A stretch of DNA of 64,000 nt from a virus. The position numbers were made by a program, and so were the translations under genes. Location: the IMG/VR virus record IMGVR_UViG_3300024502_000010, positions 124,001 to 188,000 of that record. One strand, 5' to 3'. How positions within the stretch are numbered: position 1 is the stretch's first letter; the number at the start of each line of letters is the position of its first letter. Below are positions 7,333 through 13,611 of the stretch, piece by piece. The notes beneath the pieces were generated by a model that saw only the letters and a program-made list of their open reading frames with translations, did no database searches and was not told the origin of the DNA.

Positions 7333-7695
7333 TTAGTTATTTAGGTATTCTATCATCTTTTGAAGAGTGCTGATGTTGTCTCCTACAAGACCTAATGCAG
7401 TGTTGCAGTTGTTACAGAGAACACCACGAACCTTATTTGTAGAGTGGCAGTGGTCTATACACTTCTTGGTTAGTTCCACATCACATATTTGGCAGTTCTC
7501 ATTCTTCATTAGGTCATTATATTGGTCTTCTGTAAGTTTAAATCTGCGTCTAGCATATTCGTGAGTCTTATAATATTGCCTACGAACTTCCCGTTCACAA
7601 TCCTTACACTTTGATTGAACCCCAGAAGGTCTACTACTTCTTTTAGAGAAACTATCAAGTTCTTTTGTTTCTCCACATCTACTACAAGTTTTCAT
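7333..7695 (-). CDS. Endonuclease VII-like (His-Me finger) nuclease
   Basis: 120 residues: N-terminal zinc knuckle (MKTCSRCGETKEL ... CKDCEREVRR) and a C-terminal endonuclease VII-type core (CQICDVELTKKCIDHCHSTN, then VRGVLCNNCNTALG). T4 gp49 resolves DNA junctions with this fold; small solo copies are often mobile. It sits directly downstream of psbA, where other cyanophages carry homing nucleases. Start at 7695 chosen because the longer frame runs through the psbA terminator. Confidence 0.85.
   Translation of the reverse strand: MKTCSRCGETKELDSFSKRSSRPSGVQSKCKDCEREVRRQYYKTHEYARRRFKLTEDQYNDLMKNENCQICDVELTKKCIDHCHSTNKVRGVLCNNCNTALGLVGDNISTLQKMIEYLNN
7338..7344 (-). promoter_or_regulatory. 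Late promoter motif
   Basis: CTAAATA on the minus strand, 20 nt before the ATG of the 244-residue late gene (7317) and inside the 3' end of the nuclease gene. Confidence 0.5.
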
Positions 7696-7730
7696 TATGG
7701 TATGGAAGTTTGGTATGGAACTATTTATGA

Positions 7731-7759
7731 ATAATACCATAAAAAAAGAGACCTGTAAA
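7731..7759 (-). promoter_or_regulatory. Promoter embedded in psbA terminator
   Basis: TTTACA (7754..7759) is exactly the 6-nt loop of the psbA terminator; 17 nt further is TATTAT (7731..7736), followed by CATAAATA. It would drive the nuclease gene at 7695. Confidence 0.6.
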
Positions 7760-7766
7760 GGTCTCT
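7737..7766 (-). terminator. psbA terminator
   Basis: AGAGACC/GGTCTCT stem with a 6-nt loop and seven Ts, 27 nt after the psbA stop codon. Confidence 0.88.
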
Positions 7767-7792
7767 TCATTCTTATTCAGTTTTTATAAAAC

Positions 7793-8872
7793 TCAACCGA
7801 TTGCGGGTGCAGTAAGGGCAACAGGAGTGTTGCTAGCAGCAGCAAGATCCAGAGGGAAATTGTGTGCATTCCTTTCGTGCATCACCTCGAGCCCGAGTCC
7901 AGCACGGTTCAGAACATCTGCCCAAGTGTTGAGGACACGACCCTGTGAATCAATGATGGACTGGTTAAAGTTGAAACCGTTGAGGTTGAATGCCATGGTG
8001 CTAACACCAAGAGCAGTGAACCAGATACCAACTACAGGCCATGCAGCAAGGAAGAAGTGCAGCGAACGTGAGTTATTAAAGGAAGCATATTGGAAAATAA
8101 GGCGTCCGAAATAACCGTGAGCAGCAACGATGTTATAGGTCTCTTCTTCTTGACCAAACTTGTAACCATAGTTCTGTGACTCGTTCTCAGTGGTTTCACG
8201 AACCAGTGAGGAAGTAACCAGAGAACCGTGCATAGCACTGAACAGAGAACCTCCAAAGACACCAGCCACACCAAGCATGTGGAAGGGGTGCATCAGGATG
8301 TTGTGCTCTGCCTGGAACACAAGCATATAGTTGAACGTACCAGAGATACCCAGAGGCATCGCATCAGAGAAAGAACCTTGACCGAAAGGATACACCAGGA
8401 ACACAGCAGAAGCAGCAGCCACAGGTGCAGAGTAAGCAACACAGATCCAAGGACGCATACCAAGACGGTATGAAAGTTCCCATTCACGACCCATGTAAGC
8501 GTAGATACCGATAAGGAAGTGGAACACTACAAGTTGGAAAGGACCACCGTTGTAAAGCCACTCATCAAGCGAAGCAGCTTCCCAGATGGGATAAAAGTGC
8601 AGTCCAATCGCGTTGGACGAAGGAATAACAGCACCAGAGATGATGTTGTTTCCGTACATGAGTGAACCAGCAACGGGTTCACGGATACCATCAATGTCCA
8701 CTGGGGGAGCACCGATGAATGCGATGATGAAACAAGTCGTAGCAGCAAGCAGGCAAGGAATCATGAGGACTCCGAACCAACCGACATAAAGACGATTATC
8801 GGTTGATGTGACCCAGTTGCAGAATTGTTCCCAAGTATTCGATTGTCGTTGACGTGAAATTGTAGCAGTCAT
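7793..8872 (-). CDS. psbA: Photosystem II reaction-centre protein D1
   Basis: A complete 359-residue D1. TyrZ is at position 161 ([10 protein letters not shown]), Asp170 of the manganese site follows (SFSDAMPLG), and the [12 protein letters not shown] segment carries the chlorophyll ligand. Position 130 is Glu (YMGREWEL), the form linked to high-light D1 in cyanobacteria. The C-terminus ([17 protein letters not shown]) keeps the processing region. The gene has no intron, a consensus sigma-70 promoter, a long structured leader and a terminator. Phage D1 keeps photosystem II running in infected cells. Confidence 0.98.
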   Translation of the reverse strand: MTATISRQRQSNTWEQFCNWVTSTDNRLYVGWFGVLMIPCLLAATTCFIIAFIGAPPVDIDGIREPVAGSLMYGNNIISGAVIPSSNAIGLHFYPIWEAASLDEWLYNGGPFQLVVFHFLIGIYAYMGREWELSYRLGMRPWICVAYSAPVAAASAVFLVYPFGQGSFSDAMPLGISGTFNYMLVFQAEHNILMHPFHMLGVAGVFGGSLFSAMHGSLVTSSLVRETTENESQNYGYKFGQEEETYNIVAAHGYFGRLIFQYASFNNSRSLHFFLAAWPVVGIWFTALGVSTMAFNLNGFNFNQSIIDSQGRVLNTWADVLNRAGLGLEVMHERNAHNFPLDLAAASNTPVALTAPAIG

Positions 8873-9034
8873 TGTTTTAAGCAGTTAGTAAGACCATCAG
8901 GGAAATGGTGGAGATACTATGCTCCCCGCACCCTTAGCGGGGATATGAGAGACGTAATTTATACACCCATAGGTCTCGGTTATCGGGTGTCTAACAATGT
9001 TAAGGGAACGTTGCGTTCCGTAACATTTGTTTAC
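8873..9034 (-). promoter_or_regulatory. Structured psbA 5' leader
   Basis: About 160 nt between the predicted start of transcription and the ATG. Three hairpins can be drawn on the minus strand: GGAACG/CGTTCC near 9005..9020, ACACCC/GGGTGT around 8963..8990, and CCCCGC/GCGGGG around 8923..8942. The rest of the gap up to 9132 holds the promoters of psbA and of the divergent genes; I see no gene in it. Confidence 0.5.
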
Positions 9035-9040
9035 CTATTT

Positions 9041-9069
9041 ATCATACTACGGTTTGCCGCCTGTGTCAA
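9041..9069 (-). promoter_or_regulatory. psbA promoter, sigma-70 fused to late motif
   Basis: TTGACA (9064..9069), 17 nt, TATGAT (9041..9046), an almost consensus host-type promoter. The -10 continues as TATGATAAATAGG, which contains an ATAAATA late-type element. Confidence 0.8.
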
Positions 9070-9096
9070 CCCCCCTCCCCAAATGGGGACACTCTC

Positions 9097-9103
9097 CTAA
9101 ATA
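9097..9103 (+). promoter_or_regulatory. Late promoter motif, plus strand
   Basis: CTAAATA 29 nt upstream of the ATG at 9133, first gene of the four-gene plus-strand block. Confidence 0.55.
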
Positions 9104-9132
9104 CTCATAGTGTTTATCACAACAATAAGAAA

Positions 9133-9594
9133 ATGAAAAGACTTCTATTAGCCTTTTCGTTATTCTTCGCAATCCCAGTTAATGCTGCTGAAATTACATC
9201 AAAAATCACTGATTCCGTTCAATTGAAAGTTGATGGTGCCGCAGTTCAATCAACTCGAATTGGTGCTTCCTATTCGGCGTCAGGAACCAATATCCAAGCA
9301 ACATCCTTTGGAGGTGTTGGTGGTGCTGGAACCTATGACATTAATACTCCAGGTCAAGCATTTACTTTCTCTGAAAGTTTCAATGCTGCTGATACTCCAG
9401 TTAATACTCAAACAGTTACTAACGGTGTTATTGGAACACCAAATCTCTACGGAGATAGTGTAACTCAAGTTGGTGGTGAGAAAGGAACTCTTGCAGGTAC
9501 TCTTTCACCAACTGGTGTTCCTACTGTTACTGCTGGTGGTGCTGGAACAAGTGCTACTGCTCAAAGGTCCATTGAACTGAGTGTATTCAAATGA
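9133..9594 (+). CDS. Exported Gly/Thr-rich protein, paralogue 1
   Basis: 153 residues with a clear signal peptide (MKRLLLAFSLFFAIPVNA, cut after residue 18). The mature part is rich in Gly, Thr, Ser and Ala and beta-prone. It shares a pattern with the next gene: SYS.SGTNI, then Y.INTPG.AF.FSE, and a C-terminal S.ELSVF. The two are probably a tandem duplication. I do not recognise the family. The late motif upstream suggests expression with virion genes, so a surface or tail-associated protein is possible. Confidence 0.8.
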   Translation: MKRLLLAFSLFFAIPVNAAEITSKITDSVQLKVDGAAVQSTRIGASYSASGTNIQATSFGGVGGAGTYDINTPGQAFTFSESFNAADTPVNTQTVTNGVIGTPNLYGDSVTQVGGEKGTLAGTLSPTGVPTVTAGGAGTSATAQRSIELSVFK

Positions 9595-9956
9595 GACATT
9601 TAACTCCCGTTTTGCTTTTAGCAACGGGAGTCATTTGTACTCCCGTTTATGCTGAGAGCGTTGTGCCTAATTTTACTAGAGGCACAATCAATGCAACAAC
9701 AGAATCTACAACAAGAATTGTAGAAGCAATCCGCCAAGTTGAATATACAACTGGTGAATCTTATACTGTAACTGGTACGAACATCAACATTCCTGGAAAT
9801 CCTACTAAGGATACAAATTATAGTATTACAACTCCTGGTGCTCCATTCCAGTTCAGTGAAACCTATCTCGGACCTGGAGTGGCAAAAGAAACATGGATAG
9901 ATCGCACCACAGAAACTCAATCAACTACTACATCAATCTCTGTCTTTACGCAATAA
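9591..9956 (+). CDS. Exported protein, paralogue 2
   Basis: 121 residues, signal peptide MRHLTPVLLLATGVICTPVYA. Mature part has TVTGTNINIPG, YSITTPGAPFQFSE and a final TSISVFTQ, matching paralogue 1 in order. Its ATG overlaps the stop of paralogue 1 (ATGA). Its last 60 nt are overlapped by the next gene in another frame. Confidence 0.8.
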   Translation: MRHLTPVLLLATGVICTPVYAESVVPNFTRGTINATTESTTRIVEAIRQVEYTTGESYTVTGTNINIPGNPTKDTNYSITTPGAPFQFSETYLGPGVAKETWIDRTTETQSTTTSISVFTQ

Positions 9957-10471
9957 TTTCAACAGGGACTGCATTTGCTCAGCAAGCTCCATCAAATACA
10001 AACATCGCAGGACCTTCAGCATCTGCTACTGGTAATGTAACAAACCAGGCAGTTCAAGTGCTTCAGGGCCCTTATGCTATGAATACATTTGGTGCTGGTG
10101 TTTCTTGTCAAGGACCAACATTTTCCCTGGCACCATTTATTATTGGTAATGGTAATGCTAGTCAAGATCCAGAACAGTTTTCATCTTATTCTGGAAATGC
10201 TGGATTATCTATGGGATTTAATATTCCCTTAGATGGTTCTTTACAAGAACTCTGCAAATCAAGAGCAAGAGTTGAAATCTCAAGACAACAAGCCGAAGCT
10301 GATAAAGCAAGATTAGATTTTGAACTTGTAAGATTATTAAAATGTGGTGAAGCATACAAAGCAGGAATTATGTTCCATCCTGATAGTCCTTACTACAAAG
10401 TTTGTGAAGATATTGTTGTGAAGTACCCAAGAGTTGAGGATGTGGTCAATGGAACCAATACAACCTATTGA
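9893..10471 (+). CDS. Exported Gly/Asn-rich protein, 192 residues
   Basis: The start at 9893 gives a polar n-region (MDRSHHRNS), a hydrophobic stretch and a cut near AFAQ, i.e. a plausible signal peptide. The mature part has a low-complexity GNV/GNG region, then LSMGFNIPLDGS and a charged helical end with two Cys. The start overlaps paralogue 2 by 64 nt. No family is recognised; it is inferred to be an envelope or virion-surface protein from its neighbours. Confidence 0.7.
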   Translation: MDRSHHRNSINYYINLCLYAIISTGTAFAQQAPSNTNIAGPSASATGNVTNQAVQVLQGPYAMNTFGAGVSCQGPTFSLAPFIIGNGNASQDPEQFSSYSGNAGLSMGFNIPLDGSLQELCKSRARVEISRQQAEADKARLDFELVRLLKCGEAYKAGIMFHPDSPYYKVCEDIVVKYPRVEDVVNGTNTTY

Positions 10472-11333
10472 TAATCCAAACTTAAGGCAAATAATCGGAA
10501 ATAATCCGATTAACATACCGAGTGCAAGTATCAACAGAATATCTGGTCCATCTATAATCTCAACTATAGATAGACCAAATGTTCGTTCTGTAGAAGCACC
10601 TGTTGTTCGTGGTCTTGAAGTTCCTGTTATTGATGCCCCAAATACTACGATTAAATATCCAGTTATTAATGTTCCAACTCAAGCAGAGTTTGATGCTGCT
10701 GTAAAAGCAGAGCGTGAAAAACAAGCAACAGAACAACAAGAAAAAACAAGGGGGTTGCCTGATACTACCCCCCCACCTCAACTGCCTCAGGTTGCTCAAA
10801 CCCCCCCTACTCAAACTCCTGTTGTTACTCCAGTTGCAGAAGTTCCAGCAGATAAACCACAACCAACATTTTCTGTTTATGGTGTCGATATTAATTTACC
10901 TGACCCTTCTCTTGTTGCTACGGCTGGTGCTGTCGCAGTAGTCACAACTGCTGCTACAATGGCATCCACAGCAGTTTTAAATGTATTGAAGAATGCTGCT
11001 GAACCATTTATCAAAGAAGCAACAAAGAATAAGTTTAAAATTAAAATCAAACAAGTTAAACCTGTTCTCCATTATGTGATGGCAGAAGCAGGTCATATTG
11101 ATATTTTTGAATATTCATCAGAGGGAACAAGACTTGTTGCACAAACAGATAATGTAGAACAATATATCCGTGATGAGATTGAAAAGAATACCCTATATGA
11201 AATTGAGAATAAAGTGATTATTGATGAACCAGTAAAAGATAAATTCACAAAAGAGGGGCAAGAAAGATTTAAGTCTCTCTATGCCCCTCCTAAAAAGATT
11301 GCTAAGAAATTATCTGCTCGCTTGTCTTTTTGA
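10449..11333 (+). CDS. Pro-rich membrane-anchored protein, 294 residues
   Basis: Starts MEPIQPIDNPNLRQII; residues 30-150 are Pro/Val/Thr-rich with short repeats (RPNVRSVEAPVVRGLEVP). A hydrophobic span (LVATAGAVAVVTTAATMAST) lies near residue 165, followed by a charged C-terminal domain. The ATG at 10449 has GAGG 9 nt upstream; an earlier TTG at 10434 is less likely. It overlaps the preceding gene by 23 nt and the convergent nuclease gene by 24 nt. Function unknown; a protein bridging a membrane and a Pro-rich stalk is a reasonable picture. Confidence 0.75.
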   Translation: MEPIQPIDNPNLRQIIGNNPINIPSASINRISGPSIISTIDRPNVRSVEAPVVRGLEVPVIDAPNTTIKYPVINVPTQAEFDAAVKAEREKQATEQQEKTRGLPDTTPPPQLPQVAQTPPTQTPVVTPVAEVPADKPQPTFSVYGVDINLPDPSLVATAGAVAVVTTAATMASTAVLNVLKNAAEPFIKEATKNKFKIKIKQVKPVLHYVMAEAGHIDIFEYSSEGTRLVAQTDNVEQYIRDEIEKNTLYEIENKVIIDEPVKDKFTKEGQERFKSLYAPPKKIAKKLSARLSF

Positions 11334-11750
11334 TTCTAATAGAGCAAAATCTTTCTTTTTAGTGCCACCAGAATATTCCCAAGCAAATCCTTCATCAATC
11401 ATCATTTGATTGACTGATTTCTTTTTATTGACTGCGGATACTTCAGCATCCCCAATAAACAAATGTCCAAGAATTCTTCCGTACTTTTCGGTAGAATCTG
11501 GGAGTTCTGTTTTGACAATAATGTCAGTTTGACCTTCTAACTTTTTCTTGAGCCATTCTTTAACTTCAAGACCAAGTGCCTTTTCTTTAGCATCAGTTGT
11601 TCTGCTCTCTGGGGTATCGACACCAGCAAGACGAATTCGTTTAGTAAGGGAGATATCAAACCCAAGGTCAATAGCAGCATCAATAGTGTCGCCATCTACT
11701 ACCTTATATACTGATTTGATTCTATAGATATACGGGTCTTTGTCTGCCAT
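11310..11750 (-). CDS. Staphylococcal-nuclease-like (SNase) protein
   Basis: 146 residues with the SNase motifs VVDGDTIDAAIDLG, RIRLAGVDTPESR and EKYGRILGHLF; the Arg and Glu/Asp positions expected for catalysis and calcium binding look present. No signal peptide, so it would act in the cytoplasm or be packaged. It might help degrade host DNA. It runs convergently into the plus-strand block. Confidence 0.9.
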   Translation of the reverse strand: MADKDPYIYRIKSVYKVVDGDTIDAAIDLGFDISLTKRIRLAGVDTPESRTTDAKEKALGLEVKEWLKKKLEGQTDIIVKTELPDSTEKYGRILGHLFIGDAEVSAVNKKKSVNQMMIDEGFAWEYSGGTKKKDFALLESKRQASR

Positions 11751-11962
11751 TAGAAAGGAAACTTAATACTCCCAGTATTTAGTTTGGGAATTGGTAGTTT
11801 CTCAAATGCTTTATTCACTTGATTCTCCACAACCTTACCAACGAACTGTTCTGGGTTGTTTAAAATTGCTTCCGCTTTTTTATAAGTCACATAAGCACCA
11901 TAGCAAAGTGCTCCACTAATGAGAAGACTTGTTGTTGACAGAATGATTGCTAGGTTCTTCAT
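11750..11962 (-). CDS. Small membrane-anchored protein, 70 residues
   Basis: One N-terminal hydrophobic segment (MKNLAIILSTTSLLISGALC) and a short amphipathic tail ending LNTGSIKFPF. Could be a signal anchor or a lipoprotein-like export signal ending in Cys. It abuts the SNase gene (shared base at 11750) and overlaps the 50-residue gene upstream in another frame. Confidence 0.65.
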   Translation of the reverse strand: MKNLAIILSTTSLLISGALCYGAYVTYKKAEAILNNPEQFVGKVVENQVNKAFEKLPIPKLNTGSIKFPF

Positions 11963-12068
11963 TTTTCATTTCCTCGTGTGCTAATCGTAATATGTAGTAG
12001 ATTACATATAAAGTAAAGATAAGACCAGACCCCAATATTATAATTACTCCCCAAGGAAAGTCGCTCAT
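11916..12068 (-). CDS. Single-span membrane protein, 50 residues
   Basis: MSDFPWGVIIILGSGLIFTL starts a membrane span (about residues 6-29), followed by a charged tail. Its ATG shares a base with the stop of the metallopeptidase gene (TAATG). The tail overlaps the next gene by 47 nt. Such i-spanin/o-spanin-like overlap with the 70-residue gene is suggestive of a lysis pair, but this is inference. Confidence 0.55.
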   Translation of the reverse strand: MSDFPWGVIIILGSGLIFTLYVIYYILRLAHEEMKNEEPSNHSVNNKSSH

Positions 12069-12814
12069 TAAAACTTACCTTCTACACAATATTCTGCTTT
12101 CTTGTTTGGATAATATGGATACTTACCCTCTTGTGGTTTCATCCATCCACAACCAATCAGCCAATCCATTGTCATTGGAGTTGGTCTCATCTGTTCCCAC
12201 AGTGGACCCTTAGCACACATTTCTAACTTTTCTGCAGTGACATTTGATTGTTCTTCTGCCCAGTTAGCATCTGCTTCCCAAGGAACTGCACGACCTTGAC
12301 CCATCGTTTCATAAGTCAATCTTGTAGATTTCATAACCCAGGCAGGGATCTCACTATCTTGATGAACCTGTGCCATAAAAGATGTTTTTAATCCACCACC
12401 CATACAGTCTTGAACTGTATGCCATCCTTCGTGTCTCATTGTTCCTAGAAACTCTCTAGGATCTTTAAGAAGAGTTTCATTTACAAAGAAACGATTATAT
12501 TCTGGTTTATATAATCCTACTGTCCTTGGTGTGAAATATCTTTCTGGTGCAACATAAACAGGAACTCCAAGTTTATCAAGTCCTGCAATGATTGCTTTTA
12601 GTTCTTCTCTAAATGGATCAAAGTCTGGATCTTTTAGTAATTCAGAATCTACTGTAAGTCTTTCTACTCCTTCAGTACATTCCAAAAGTATCATACAACC
12701 CATTGCTGATAAACTATAAGGTTTTACAGTTGGTTGTGTTTTAATTATTGATTCTGCTGCTACTGGAGAAATCAATGCTAATGATAAACTAATTGCTGTG
12801 AGAATTTTTTTCAT
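12068..12814 (-). CDS. Exported HEGWH zinc metallopeptidase-like protein
   Basis: 248 residues with a signal peptide (MKKILTAISLSLALISPVAA). The motif MRHEGWHTVQDCM fits the HExxH zinc site of gluzincins, and PWEADANWAEEQ about 60 residues later offers the third ligand. Conserved Cys residues could form disulphides in the periplasm. I infer a periplasmic peptidase acting at lysis or on envelope proteins. Its start overlaps the preceding gene (ATGA at 12811..12814) and its stop overlaps the next ATG. Confidence 0.75.
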   Translation of the reverse strand: MKKILTAISLSLALISPVAAESIIKTQPTVKPYSLSAMGCMILLECTEGVERLTVDSELLKDPDFDPFREELKAIIAGLDKLGVPVYVAPERYFTPRTVGLYKPEYNRFFVNETLLKDPREFLGTMRHEGWHTVQDCMGGGLKTSFMAQVHQDSEIPAWVMKSTRLTYETMGQGRAVPWEADANWAEEQSNVTAEKLEMCAKGPLWEQMRPTPMTMDWLIGCGWMKPQEGKYPYYPNKKAEYCVEGKF

Positions 12815-13011
12815 TCATCCCACCATCCTTCTTGTTTATGAATCCAGATTTTCAAATCTTTGACATATTTTCTCAAGATCTGGGCCTGTTCTTCATGCCA
12901 AAAATCACCCGTCTCCATATGAAGACGGGTGTGATTATCTATAGCTTTGAGTATTTGGTGGATGGGAGCATTCCAACACTCTCGTTTTGGAGTGTTCCAT
13001 TCTCTTGGCAT
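12811..13011 (-). CDS. Conserved cyanophage protein, 66 residues
   Basis: Starts MPREWNTPKRECWNAPIHQI and ends EGWWDE; Trp-rich and soluble. I recall closely similar small proteins in T4-like cyanophages, all of unknown role. It is coupled to the metallopeptidase gene and overlaps the 59-residue exported protein upstream. Confidence 0.75.
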   Translation of the reverse strand: MPREWNTPKRECWNAPIHQILKAIDNHTRLHMETGDFWHEEQAQILRKYVKDLKIWIHKQEGWWDE

Positions 13012-13118
13012 TGGTATATAAATGTGTAAATTTGATTATCACTTAAAAAATCAGTTTGACATAAGTTAGGTCCAACTAACACATGACCAACAACCACCAA
13101 AGTAACAAATTCAATCAT
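12939..13118 (-). CDS. Small exported protein, 59 residues
   Basis: MIEFVTLVVVGHVLVGPNLC could be a short signal sequence, followed by a polar Cys-containing part. The ATG overlaps the stop of the 38-residue gene upstream (ATGA), the main support. It overlaps the 66-residue gene by 73 nt in another frame, so it could be a chance frame. Confidence 0.45.
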   Translation of the reverse strand: MIEFVTLVVVGHVLVGPNLCQTDFLSDNQIYTFIYQCQENGTLQNESVGMLPSTKYSKL

Positions 13119-13231
13119 TTTTTCTTTCCACCATTCTTTGCCTTTTTGGCGTTCGCATTGCCAGAATTCTGCTTTTTGTTATTAGCAGAACCTGCCGAAC
13201 CTTTCTTACCTTTGTTTGCTGACTTTGCCAT
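13115..13231 (-). CDS. Highly basic peptide, 38 residues
   Basis: MAKSANKGKKGSAGSANNKK and on to NGGKKK: nearly half Lys, Gly and Asn. Start shares a base with the stop of the holin-like gene (TAATG) and stop overlaps the next ATG. A composition like this suggests DNA or RNA binding. I have seen such short basic frames in related phages but know no function. Confidence 0.6.
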   Translation of the reverse strand: MAKSANKGKKGSAGSANNKKQNSGNANAKKAKNGGKKK

Positions 13232-13545
13232 TATGCGCCACCTGTGCGAGGTTGTACTTGACCTTCTTCAAGTGCTTCAACTCTTTCTTCAAGAGTTGGT
13301 TCAGCAGCAACTTCTGGTGCTGGTGGTTCTGGAGTAGGTTCTACTACAACTTCTCTGCGTGGTTCTTCTTTCTTCTCATCTTCATCGCCACCCTTCTTCA
13401 TTGTATTAATACCGAAAGTTGCAGCAGATGCTGTGAATACAGTAGCAATAAAAGTAGGATCCATCTTAGATAGAGCCCCAGCATAACTGGCAGTAAGAAG
13501 AGCAGCGGACCAACCCAAAATCGCTATACGAATAACAGTACTCAT
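13231..13545 (-). CDS. Holin-like membrane protein, 104 residues
   Basis: Two short hydrophobic segments (IRIAILGWSAALLTASYAG and FIATVFTASAATFGI) lie in the first 50 residues, then a long charged tail rich in Glu and Pro. Two spans plus a charged tail, close to a lysozyme gene, fit a class II holin. Start MSTVIRIA (13545) is preferred to the one at 13575. A late motif lies 56 nt upstream. Confidence 0.55.
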   Translation of the reverse strand: MSTVIRIAILGWSAALLTASYAGALSKMDPTFIATVFTASAATFGINTMKKGGDEDEKKEEPRREVVVEPTPEPPAPEVAAEPTLEERVEALEEGQVQPRTGGA

Positions 13546-13600
13546 ACACTTTTCTCTTTTATTTGGATTATCCATCAGTCTTTTGATGAAGTGTCTTTGT

Positions 13601-13607
13601 TATTTAG
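13601..13607 (-). promoter_or_regulatory. Late promoter motif
   Basis: CTAAATA on the minus strand between the autotransporter-like gene and the holin-like gene. Confidence 0.45.
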
Positions 13608-13611
13608 GATT

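Noticed and set aside
8032-8748. Several alternative-frame ORFs inside psbA
   Set aside because: Shadows of a slowly evolving gene with biased codons.
7793-8872. Intron in psbA as in some cyanophages
   Set aside because: D1 reads through all 359 codons without interruption; the nuclease is downstream and free-standing.
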